Positions 43,846 through 53,676 of a DNA stretch of 64,000 nt are shown here, in pieces. The DNA comes from Gliomastix tumulicola. Taxonomy: Eukaryota > Ascomycota > Sordariomycetes > Hypocreales > Bionectriaceae. Both the position numbers and the translations under genes were made by a program. Under the pieces are notes generated by a model. It saw nothing but the letters and a program-made list of their open reading frames with translations, did no database searches and had not been told where the DNA came from. How positions within the stretch are numbered: the first letter of the stretch is position 1; each line of letters starts with the position of its first letter. The DNA is taken from contig BCHX01000004.1 of assembly GCA_001599755.1 (NCBI GenBank), positions 1,798,001-1,862,000 on the forward strand, given 5' to 3'.

Positions 43846-45510
43846 ATGCCTTTTAGAGCCACTCAGGCTAGTAAAGGCAGATGTACAAGATGTCTGAGGC
43901 TCGTAAGTCCGACTAGTTGTCACCTGCGCATTGCGCCGTATAGCTCGCAGTCGGACGCGCCGCGTGCAACCGAACCTTCATCAAGTTCTCAACATGAGAC
44001 GGCGCCAGCATCACAGGGAAAAGAGAACAGAAAAGATGAGCCACCAGAGCCGGGAGCCATGTCCCGCCGGCTGGAGGAGGCCACCACAGAGGCCCTCCTC
44101 ACCGGCGGCAGAGCAGGCCACCAGGCCGTGCACGACGCCGGCTTCTCAGAGGAACTGAGGGAGAAGCTCTTCAATAAAGTCCAGGACGCCAAGTTCCGCA
44201 AAAAGTTCGCCTCGGCCTTTGCCACAGCGGAGATCCAGACTGGCGGCAGCGGCGGCAGCGGCGCCGTGCATCAGCCCTGGACAGGCGAGGAGAGGACCGA
44301 GGACGCGGTGCTGCGGATGCTGGACGACGCGAAGAAGCCGCTCCGCCCAGAGCTCCGGGGCAAATTCCAGCCGCCGGCGCCGGTCGACATGCGGATGAAG
44401 CGGGATCCGACGCTGTCGCCGAGTCGGCGGGTGGCGCACGCGCGGGACAAGGCGAGCACATACAGCGGCATGGGCATCAAGGACAAGACGGCCTCGTCGT
44501 CGTCGTCATCGTCGTCATCATCGTCTTTGTCCAAGGGGCTGAGCACCGAGGAGAAGGAGGAGCTGCGGCGGGAGTTCCGGGAGCGGTTTCAGCCCGGTGC
44601 GCGGGCGATGCCGAACTCCATCTCGGGTCTGACGGCGCTCGCCAACGAGAGGATCGAGAATGCGATTGCGCGCGGCCAGTTCAAGAACATCCCGCGGGGC
44701 AAGGACGCGGGCGAGCGCGATGCCAGGGCGGACAACCCCTTCATCGACACGACCGAGTACATCATGAATAAGATGATCCAGCGGCAGGACATGGTTCCGC
44801 CGTGGATCGAGAAGCAGCAGGACCTGGTCAAGGCGGCGCACAGCTTCCGGACGAGGCTGCGGAGCGACTGGCGGCGGCACGCGGCGCGGAGCATCGCGGC
44901 GAGGGGCGGTTCGCTGCTGGAGCAGATGAGGAGGGCGGAGGAGTATGCTGAGGCGGAGAGGGTGCATAACCCGAGGCTGCGGAAGGTGGAGGATATCCCC
45001 ATCTCGACGAGCCTGACGGACGATCCTGTCATGGTGAAGATGCGTCAGCAGGCTCAGCAGGAAGAGGAGCTCAGAGCAGAGGCCCGTGTCCCAGATCCTG
45101 CGTCAGAGGGAGCAGCACCGCACGAGAAGCCCCCGTTGCCGCCGCCCTTCCGGGATCCAGAGTGGGAGAAGGCCGAGCAGTCGTACATGCAGCTCTCCAT
45201 CGACAACCTCAACAACATCACACGGGCATACAACCTCATGGCCCCGGACCTGGCCAAGAAGCCCTACTTCTCCCTGCAGCGGGAGCTGCTGAGCGCGTAC
45301 GCCGAGATCGCGCCGCAGCTCGCCAACGAGATCAAACAGAGGGCCACGCAGGCTGTCAACCCGGGACTCGGCGCCGGCCCGGGTCGCGGCCCGCGGGACG
45401 GTCTGTTCGAGTATCTCGGGGGCGGGCCGAGTCCCCGAATCCATCTCGAGGCCGACGAGAAGGCGTACGGGCTCAAAGAGTGGTGGAGGGACTTCTGGGA
45501 TAAGAAGTGA
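43846..45510 (+). CDS. Mitochondrial DnaJ homologue C28-type (DUF1992) protein
   Basis: A single exon from the ATG at 43846 encodes 554 residues; an earlier in-frame ATG at 43789 gives 19 more residues that do not look like a presequence. The N-terminus (MPFRATQASKGRCTRCLRL and APYSSQS) is basic and acid-free, with an RxxY-S type processing region, so mitochondrial import is likely. The conserved DNAJC28/DUF1992 domain lies at about 262-335: LTALANERIENAIARGQFKN, DNPFIDTTEYIMNKM and MVPPWIEKQQDLVK. There is no J domain. A Ser homopolymer (44494-44529) sits before it. The C-terminal region ends KEWWRDFWDKK. The biochemical role of the family is not established. Confidence 0.85.
   Translation: MPFRATQASKGRCTRCLRLVSPTSCHLRIAPYSSQSDAPRATEPSSSSQHETAPASQGKENRKDEPPEPGAMSRRLEEATTEALLTGGRAGHQAVHDAGFSEELREKLFNKVQDAKFRKKFASAFATAEIQTGGSGGSGAVHQPWTGEERTEDAVLRMLDDAKKPLRPELRGKFQPPAPVDMRMKRDPTLSPSRRVAHARDKASTYSGMGIKDKTASSSSSSSSSSSLSKGLSTEEKEELRREFRERFQPGARAMPNSISGLTALANERIENAIARGQFKNIPRGKDAGERDARADNPFIDTTEYIMNKMIQRQDMVPPWIEKQQDLVKAAHSFRTRLRSDWRRHAARSIAARGGSLLEQMRRAEEYAEAERVHNPRLRKVEDIPISTSLTDDPVMVKMRQQAQQEEELRAEARVPDPASEGAAPHEKPPLPPPFRDPEWEKAEQSYMQLSIDNLNNITRAYNLMAPDLAKKPYFSLQRELLSAYAEIAPQLANEIKQRATQAVNPGLGAGPGRGPRDGLFEYLGGGPSPRIHLEADEKAYGLKEWWRDFWDKK
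44494..44529 (+). repeat. Poly-serine coding trinucleotide repeat
   Basis: TCG/TCA triplets encode a run of Ser in the DUF1992 protein. It is a probable slippage-prone tract in a linker. Confidence 0.9.
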
Positions 45511-45745
45511 CGAGCCTCCCTCCACATCCGTACCTCACACACACAATTGGTATTCGTGGCACGAGAAAAGGGTCCTATTTGATCTGTTTGATGGGTATAG
45601 AGACAGCAAAAGCATGAACTCCGCTCTCAGCCACACTTATATGCGCCGAAAAAAATCGCTTCGCTTTACCTAAAGGCCGTGACGGGGAGAACCCGCCTTT
45701 TCCAAGCATGAAATAAACACTGAAGATATCCAATCCGCCGCCTCA

Positions 45746-46920
45746 TTAGTCAATTATCTCCCCATCCCACTCATCACAGCTCACACGCGTCACCCTCCCC
45801 ATGGCGAGACCACGATCCGAACCCTCGTCGAAGAGGGCGTCCCTGGCACCGGAGTCGGTGCAAAGGTTGAAGTTGACGTTGCCGTCCCAGGGGTTCTGGT
45901 CCTCGAGGGTCTCCATGCCGCAGACCTCGCCGGGCTCGCCGCCGCACTCCTCGTTGACGATGGCCGTAATGTTGCGGCGGAAGGTAGTGCCTTCTGAGTC
46001 TTTGAAGGTCTCGAGGAGCCAGCAGGTGCCGCAGACCGGGGGCAGACCGCTGCCGCCCGAGACGCTGAAGAGGTTGGTTGAGACGCCGACGGCGTAGCCA
46101 GGCTGGGGAATGGTCAGTACGTGATACAGTACGATTACGCCGTGGGCTTGAGAGAGATATTAGTACTCACGTCTGAATAAAAAGCACATGACGTCTCCTT
46201 CACATTGCAGTTTGTCCCGCCGCTACCGTCGTTCGTGCCATACATTGTAAACGTCGCGTTATACGTGACGCCCATCTTCAATTCGTCTGCTGTAGACGTG
46301 GATGTGGGCGTCGAGGTTGTGGTCGTCCGCGTCCCGGTCGTCGTCGTCTCTGTCTCTGACGGACTGTCATTGCTCGAATCTTTCTTTGCCGCTTGCGTGC
46401 CCACGACAGCACCGACGATGATAGCCACGACAATGATGACCGTCAGTGCGATGATGAGTATCCGTATTGTCCAGTTCTGGTACCACGGCTTCCTGTCCGA
46501 CGACGACGGCGGCGTGGGTGGTAGGAGTTTATCGGAGGCAGGCGTCGCCGTGACCGGTATCGGGGAATCGTCGTGGTATTTCTGGATGAAGACTCCCCCC
46601 GCGCCGCCGTACTTATTCGGGTCGTCTGGCTTGACAGCCTCGAGGCCGGAGTGAGGCGCCAGCTCGGGATAGTTCTCGGGTACGGACGGTCTCGGCTCGT
46701 TGTTGGGCGAGCCTAGGTAGTGGTTGTAGGGCGCTGCGTAGACCTCCTTGTGCGTGTCCTCCTCCTGCTGAACGCCATTGTGGTGGTACTGGTCGTGGTA
46801 CTGGTCGTGGTACTGGTCGCGGTACTGGTCGCGGTACTGGTCGGGGTTGTGCTGGACGTTGGCCATCATCTCAATCGTGCTGTCACCTCCGCTGCTGTCC
46901 TTCCTCGAGTACAGGTTCAT
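45746..46920 (-). CDS. Type II membrane protein with expansin-like double-psi barrel domain
   Basis: Two exons (46920-46171 and 46102-45746, 68-nt intron, phase 0) encode 368 residues. The cytosolic N-terminal part carries an imperfect DQYR/DQYH tetrapeptide repeat at residues 27-47 and is Pro-rich. One membrane helix at about 152-176 (IRILIIALTVIIVVAIIVG) is followed by a Ser/Thr-rich stalk suited to O-glycosylation. The extracellular domain from about 218 has the barwin/expansin-like pattern: TFTMYGTNDGSGGTNC, TSCAFYSD joined by splicing to PGYAVGVSTNLF, then PPVCGTCWLLETF and further paired cysteines. Such domains bind or loosen cell-wall polysaccharide. Membrane anchoring would place it at the plasma membrane facing the wall. 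Substrate and activity are unknown. Confidence 0.8.
46780..46842 (-). repeat. 12-bp tandem repeat coding DQYR/DQYH units
   Basis: Five near-identical 12-bp units encode Asp-Gln-Tyr-Arg or Asp-Gln-Tyr-His in the cytosolic tail of the expansin-like membrane protein. Confidence 0.9.
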
Positions 46921-49900
46921 GCCACGCCGCTTTGATGGTGGTGGGAGAGGGAAAAGAGGTCCAGGTGTCTTCCCTGCTGGCTACTGTCCTTCCCGATAGC
47001 ACCCCCTGTCGGGCTCCCTGTCAGGTTCGGCCAAGATTGAGGAATTGCCAGGATGGAACTGGCTGGCTGTATCGCAGGAACGATCACATCAATGGCCAGG
47101 AGGAATCAGTGCACTGATGATTCGGGTTGGAGTGCCGCGGAGGAATACGAATGTATGTTACGATGATTGAGTTCCAGTGTCAAGAGAGAAGAACGACGGT
47201 CAAAAAAGGCAATTCGAGTAATATCCAGAGCGTGAGGAAACAGATTTGCTCTCAATCTCTCATTAACCGACCCTGACCCTTGTGACCCTGACAACCAAAG
47301 GTCGCCAAGATAGCCCTACGGGGCGGAGTCGATGCCCGCTGCTCGAGCTTTGGCGGATGCCAACAGTGCGGTGCAGCAGGAGTGGGAGGGTAGCAGTGCA
47401 GAAAGAACCTCGTGTCTGCTGCGCTCGGGCTGCCAGTTGCTGCACCCGCTGCCTGCAGGTCGCCGATTATTATTAGAGGCCTGTCCCTCTCTCCAGTGGA
47501 TGGATGGAGGAGGGGCGGCTGGTCCCAGCAGGGTCACTTGGTTGGCCAGCTGCAAGTCTGGATGGAGCTGAGGAGCTCCCAAGACATGGCCCTCGTCTGA
47601 CAGTGCAGCATTTTACGCGCCATAGGGCTCGGCCGATCCCATGTTTGGTATGACCTGTCAGCACGAGAGGGAGGTTAGGCGTCAGCAAGCGAAATCCTAT
47701 TCCAACGTCGTGGCCCATGAGAGCGGCCGGTCAGTCACCCAGACGCTCAGCTGGCAGCGCCATGGCGGTGGCTGATGACTGATGGCTGCTCACGCTGGCT
47801 GCTAGCTGCTGAGGTTTTTTTAGCCTTGAAAATAGAGTAGTGTGCACTACTGCCAAGTCAGCTAGTTGCGGGATGAAACTTGGTGCTGAAGATGGAGATG
47901 GAAGGATGGGGGAGAGAACGAGTGCGCGTGCCAATAATATTCAGGCAGCCCCGTGCCACCTCCTGAGGCCTGAGTCGTGTCGCTCTTAGTGCCGGGGGTC
48001 TTCATTTAACCAAATGAGCAGCCACTTTGCAATTCGTCTTCCTCTTTTTCTTCCTGGCTGTGGCGCGACCTCATTCCGTCGTCTTGGCTGGGGCGCATGC
48101 TTTCCAGCCACAGTCAGCACCATAGTACTAGACGAAGAAGACCGAATGGACCCAGGCTGTGTCGGACCCGACGGGATGTTTTCCGATTTGTTGCAGGCTG
48201 AAGAGTGAGGTGCTGGACGGAACCAGCATGATGCTGTCCAGTCTAGGTCACATAGGCATGCCTTCGGCTGAACCCTTCGCTCTCCCAAAAAAGGGAAAAT
48301 CCTTTACCCATGAGACAACACCCGAGATGACCCTCGAGGGGACAGTCGTCTGTAATTATATAAGCCTAACAGAGCTCTTTGCTCTCGCATGGCGCCCTCA
48401 CGTCCAGCTCGAGGCCGGCGAAGCTGTGCTTTGCCTACCCCAGCGCTTTCTCATCAAGGCTAGCCTCGGCTCCATTGCCTGGAGGCCCGGGGGAAAGGAC
48501 GATGAGCGGAGGACATGGGAAGCGTCGTCACAAATTGTGAAAAGCCGCCACGTATCCGTAGATGCCCAGTGAGTATCAGACTCCCTGCAATGGGCCATTT
48601 CGCCCAGCAAGTCGCATCTAGGCCTTTGGATTCCCGTGACAACTTTCAGGTCGTTCACTTGGATGAGCAGACACACGACTGTCTCAGCGACGGCATCCAG
48701 AGCTTCGCTTGCTAGCACTGAATCGTGTCCGGCCCCCGATAGACCCTACATATGACCTCGGGTATCGAACCCCAGTTTCGAGGCACGGGGAGGTAACTGT
48801 TACGCTATCGTTCCGAGCCTAAGCTGAAGCTCAAGTTGGAGCTGGAAGCATCGGCACAGCTTCGATGTCGGCCGCACTTGCCTCAAATCGTGAAGGGAGG
48901 TTGCCAAGTGGTGCTAGTAGGGAGTGAAGCTCGATAGTATCCGAGGGGCGTAGTCCCGACTAGTGATCGACTTGTCCCGACTTCTGCCTTTGTCAGAACA
49001 CAACGTGGAGAAGAAGACAATATCGTACCTGGCCATCTGGACGTAATCGAGATCCGACGCACGTCATCTGCCGGTATCTGCAGCGAGCGGGTGTTCAGCC
49101 ATTGGCACGATCAAATTCTCGTCAGGCGGTCTGCCGCTGCTGTTCATCTCGAACAGAAAAGAGCGTCTCGGATGTTCACGGCACCAACCCCAGGAGGACT
49201 GAGTCAGGGCACCGACGTTCTAGACGACCCCCAGCTCCCCACGTCCATGTCAGTGATCAGCAATTCAGGCGCGTCGGCGTCCACGTGTGGTGGCTCTGGT
49301 GAAGTCGGCGGCACTTGTGTCCGGCGACGCTTACCAACCTCGGCGGCACCTGCCCTTGATGATTCCTCCGCACTTTCCCTTCCCCTTTCCCCAAACCCGA
49401 GTTGGAGTTTTGGGGTCTGGAATCTTCGACGCCTGGCGAATGAGAGGCCTCAGGGGAGTTGTTAGTCAGCGCTGTTGGTGAGAGGAGGAAAGAAGCCTGA
49501 CCCGCACAATAGAGTTCTCATATTGCTTCCCCTCGTGGGCGCTGTTCAGGCTCTCAATGAAGCGCCCAGCAGCCAACAGAGTTCCAGATAAATTCTACGC
49601 AGCGGAGATTGCAGGCGACCTGCCACACACCTTCGATTTATTGTCCGCGGAGGCTGCATTCCAAATTTCAGGAACGGTACCTGAAGGGTGCAGACATATT
49701 CCCAACCTCGCTTCGGAGAGGTGTTCATCACCAACAACAGCCGACGATCTCGGCCTCATTGTCTCCTCCATCAAGGTCGACACTCGACCGGCCAACTCGG
49801 TGCCATTAACAACCCTCGAGCCTCGAGCCGCCTCGTCGTCGCCCGGCTTACCAGCATAGGCAGTCCTCGCCGTGCTTAGCCAGGTTGCAGACGAGCTAGT

Positions 49901-50320
49901 CATTCTGCTCGTCGGGTCCGGCAGACGCGAGGAAGATGCGCAGCCCGGCTATCTGTGCTGCCTCCCCGCTGTTCCCCATCTTCTTGGCCCGCACCAAGGC
50001 TCCTCTTGGGGTCCGGTGGGTGGCGCCGTCCAATAGGCACGCAGGTATAGCATCAATTTCTTCAATTCCCAGCATAGCGTCTGCTCTCCCCCTCGACTCC
50101 GCGAATCTCTCATGTGCGGAGGATTGCCTGCTCTCCATATAAACTGCTCCTCCTCCACGTTACATCCTCCAGACTTCCCACAGTTTTTTCCCTCTCCTTT
50201 TCCTCCTTATAAGGCGCCGTCTGCCCCCCCTCATCCTCCTGCCCCTCGCTCTCCTTGTGTCGCATGACCAAGACTCGCTGATCCAAGAGCAAGAGCCCGA
50301 TTCCAACGCACCTGTTCACC
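46921..50320. promoter_or_regulatory. 3.4-kb intergenic region, expansin-like gene / sugar transporter
   Basis: The largest gap in the window. Frames of up to about 137 codons occur on both strands without recognisable features or splice chains. A degenerate tRNA-like sequence lies at 48752-48820 on the minus strand. A TATATAA near 48357 is not followed by a plausible gene. TATAAA at 50138-50143, about 180 bases before the transporter ATG, is a good candidate core promoter. Confidence 0.45.
50138..50143 (+). promoter_or_regulatory. TATA box candidate of the sugar transporter gene
   Basis: A TATAAA sequence lies 178 bases upstream of the start codon and is followed by a C/T-rich leader. Position and leader composition fit a fungal core promoter. 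Confidence 0.45.
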
Positions 50321-52348
50321 ATGTCTGAAAAGATCGACGAGGTCGGCGTCCAGCCCGCCACGGCTCCTGTCCACGATGGCGCCTCCGAGGTCGAGCAAGA
50401 GACCTCGAAAGCTCACAGGACGATCGTCGAGCACGCCAAGAACGCCACCGACAAGGAGCGCTCCATGACTCTCCTCGAGGGGATCAAGCTGTATCCCAAG
50501 GCCATTGGCTGGAGTGTCCTCATTTCGACCTGCATCGTCATGGAGGGCTACGATATCAGCCTGATCAACAACTTCTGTAAGCATTCTCGGTCAACCCCGC
50601 CTCCACGTCTCCAGCCGCCATTGTGCTGACCCTGACCGAACTCGCAGATGCTTTCTCCCAGTTCAATCAAAAGTATGGTGTCCAGCTGCCCGATGGCTCA
50701 TACGAGATTCCCGCTCCATGGCAAGCTGGTTTGAGTAATGTAAGATGAAACGCCCTGTAACGAGAAAATGGTGGTCGCGTGACCAAGAGAGGCGTGGCTA
50801 ACAAGACTCGTTTTTTTCTCTTGTTGGCATATAGGGTGCTTACATTGGCGAAATGATTGGCCTCTGGCTCAATGGCTGGGCATCAGAGCGCTTTGGCTAC
50901 CGCTGGACCATCCTCGCCGGTCTGTTCTGGCTGGCCGGATTCGTCACCCTCTTCTTCACGGCTCAGAACGTCCAGACCTTGCTCGCAGCCGAAATCCTCT
51001 GCGGCATCCCTTGGGGCATGTTCCAGACCATCACCATCACTTACGCCTCCGAGGTCTGCCCCGTCGCCCTTCGTGGCTACCTGACCACGTACATCAACTT
51101 CTGCTGGGGCCTCGGCCAGTTCCTCGGTATTGTCGTCATCTATAATATGTTGGATCGAACCGATGAGTGGGCTTACCGCATCCCCTATGCTCTGCAGTGG
51201 ATGTGGCCCGTACCGCTCGCCATCGGCATCTTCTTTGCCCCTGAGTCGCCGTGGTGGCTTGTCCGCAAGGGCAAGACAGAGGAGGCAAAGAAGGCCCTTC
51301 TCCGCTTGACCTCTCAAGGGCGTGATCCCAACTTCGATCCGGACGAGACAATTGCCATGATGGTCCATACCACGGCTCTCGAGGAGAAGATCACCGCTGG
51401 CTCGTCCTACCTCGATTGCTTCAAGGGGATCGATCTGCGCCGAACCGAGATTGTCTGCATGTGTTGGGCAATCCAGAACCTGAGCGGTACGTCAATTGGG
51501 TCTAGCAGCGAGAGAAGACAGAACTGATGAATGATGCCCCTAGGAAACTCCTTCTCCAACTATTCGACGTACTTCCTGAGGCAAGCAGGCCTTACCGAGC
51601 ATGACTCATACTCCTTTGCTATGGGCCAGTACGCCCTCAACATGGTGGGCGTGTTTGGTGCATGGGGCTTGATGACCCTTGGCTTTCGCCGCCGGTCACT
51701 TTACCTCTATGGTCTCTGCGCCCTCTGCACCGTGCTGTTCATCCTGGGTTTCCTTGGTCTTGTGCCTAAGACCAACAGGGACCAGGGTGCACTAGCAACT
51801 GGCAGCATGATGATTGTCTGGGCCCTGTGCTTCCAGCTCTCGGTTGGTACCGTCGCGTATTCTCTGGTTTCCGAGATATCCTCTCGCCGCCTCCAGATCA
51901 AGACTGTCGTCCTGGGGCGCGAGTTATAGTGAGTTAACCGCCATTCCTTTGGTGAAACCAGTGCGGCAGCTGACAATCATACTCAGTCTGGTGGTTGCTA
52001 TCATCACTGGTGTCGTGACTCCCTACATGCTTAACCCTTCTGCTTGGAACTGGCAGAATTATGCTGGATTTTTCTGGGTGAGTTCTTTCCAAATTGTCCT
52101 AGAAAAGGACGCCTAGACTAACAACCGGACTTACACAGGCCGTTATTTGCTTTGGCTGCATCATCTACACATACTTCCGCATCCCCGACCCGACTGGCCG
52201 TTCTTTCGCCGAGTTGGATGTGCTATTTGAGCGCAAGATCTCGGCGCGAAAATTCGCATCGACCAATGTCGATGTGTTCCACGAGCACGTTGAGGATGCT
52301 GTGCTTGACCGTTTCAACGACGTTAAGCAGGAGAAGGGAACGGCATAA
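50321..52348 (+). CDS. MFS sugar transporter, alpha-glucoside permease type
   Basis: Six exons (50321-50576, 50648-50739, 50835-51486, 51544-51928, 51987-52077, 52139-52348) encode 561 residues; all five junctions keep phase. A hydrophilic N-terminus precedes the first helix, GWSVLISTCIVMEGYDISL. Splicing restores NNFYAFSQFNQKYG, the pattern seen in fungal maltose and alpha-glucoside proton symporters. Sugar-porter signatures are present: SERFGYRWTI (loop 2-3), FAPESPWWLVRKGK (after helix 6) and VSEISSRRLQIKT (before helix 11). Twelve helices are expected, at the plasma membrane. The cytosolic C-terminus carries FAELDVLFERKISARKF, typical of the subfamily. The exact sugar is not inferable; oligosaccharide or glycerol-type substrates are possible. 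Confidence 0.9.
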
Positions 52349-53676
52349 GGGTTGCAAGGGAGGTGAGTATCCAGTGTGTAGAAGGGATGCGGTTGAAAGC
52401 GAAGATGGGCTGGCGTTGTTTTATGATGTGGCAGAGCAATTATCTCGTTGGTCTGCTACTCCATAGGCAGCGGATGCAGCGATCTTATAGTACTATATAT
52501 ACAAATCTAAGGTAGGCATACCATCCAATATATAAAGCCATCAAATCGTCGGCCACGGTTACTAAATATGTCCCACCGCAACCTACATGGCACCATTTGA
52601 GGAGTAAAGAGAGAGCAGAGGGTTGGGAACAGAGTGGATGCATAATGACTGCCCCGTATTTAGCAAGGAGCAGTGGACTGATCTTTTTGATTGATAAGAT
52701 GTCTTAGGTAATTGATCATAGAGCAGCACTGGCAACTGCATTGTGTGTGGTAAAATTCTTGGAATCTTCGACGTCCTTGAGACAATTCTCAGGGCAATTC
52801 TAAGCGTAGAGACACCGGAACCAGGGAACAGACCCAGCAGTTTCAGTAGCTCACGTCTATGCCCATGCAGGGTCTTATGAGATGTCATACCATTCCCAGG
52901 GCTTTCCAGCTCGAAATCATGTCATGCGCCCGTCGTCGTAAAACTAGCTGCTCCGTAAGACCCCATTGCCAGCCACTTGACCGAGACCTGCAGAGGTCAG
53001 AGTGCAAACCAGCCGGTTCAATGATGCGCCGATTGCTTTTGTGCTGCCAGTAATACCTTACGTACGAGTAACTTTGGCGGCCGCATGGGTGAAAGAAAGT
53101 TTGGACCACCTGTGCACTTAAAATGTATGGTACTGTGGCTGGAGTATTCTTTCGACGGCTGCGGCCTCTCATTGGTAGGGCTAGAGCTCCTCGGACCAAC
53201 GGCTTTCAGTGGTGGCAGCCCCTGTAGATGGCGGTTCGTCCCCCCAAAGGCCCCTGTAAGCCGGACGGAATTCCTGTCATGGATGGGCTCGTCTCGGGGT
53301 GATGGATGCCTTGGCTTGTGGGGATCTCCGTCGGTGGTGCAGCGGTGCTTGTGAAAGTCCTCGAAATCACGGCATCTTCCCATGGCGAACAGTCCGAGCC
53401 AGGCCGTTACGAGTTAGCGGTGACTCCGAGAAACATCCGCTGCCAATTAGCGACTACAGCCCATCCTCCAGGTCCCCATCTCCAGCTGTCTCCAGCGTCT
53501 CCAGCGGGTGACTCGACTCGCTGTTGACTCGCTGTGTCTCGCTGTGTCTCGCAATTGTGGTGCGACCTCGCTTCCACCTTTTTCCCTCCCCGTCTCTCTC
53601 CCAGCACCAACAGCTGCCATTGCCCTGTTCTCGCCGTCTCTTCCCCTTCCCTCACCACACCATCGCATTGCCCACC
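52349..53676. promoter_or_regulatory. Intergenic region upstream of the aminotransferase gene
   Basis: 1.3 kb with no supported gene. Close to the aminotransferase it contains two TGACTCG motifs (53509-53515 and 53525-53531) and a 10-bp tandem GCTGTGTCTC (53531-53550), followed by a C/T-rich leader. Confidence 0.5.
53509..53550 (+). promoter_or_regulatory. TGACTCG pair and 10-bp tandem repeat in AAT promoter
   Basis: Two TGACTCG motifs differ by one base from TGACTCA, the Gcn4/CPC1 site of amino-acid biosynthesis genes. They are followed at once by two exact copies of GCTGTGTCTC. The location about 130-170 bases before the ATG is suitable for a control element. Confidence 0.4.

Noticed and set aside
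43903..43950. A possible 48-nt in-phase intron (GTAAGT...CGCAG) in the DUF1992 gene
   Set aside because: Removing it would delete the APYSSQ segment, which looks like the mitochondrial processing region; no good branch site is visible.
48752..48820. An intact tRNA gene on the minus strand
   Set aside because: The B-box matches well, but the T stem has a G-G mismatch, the acceptor ends do not pair in register with the T arm, and the D stem fails. Reported only as a degenerate remnant.
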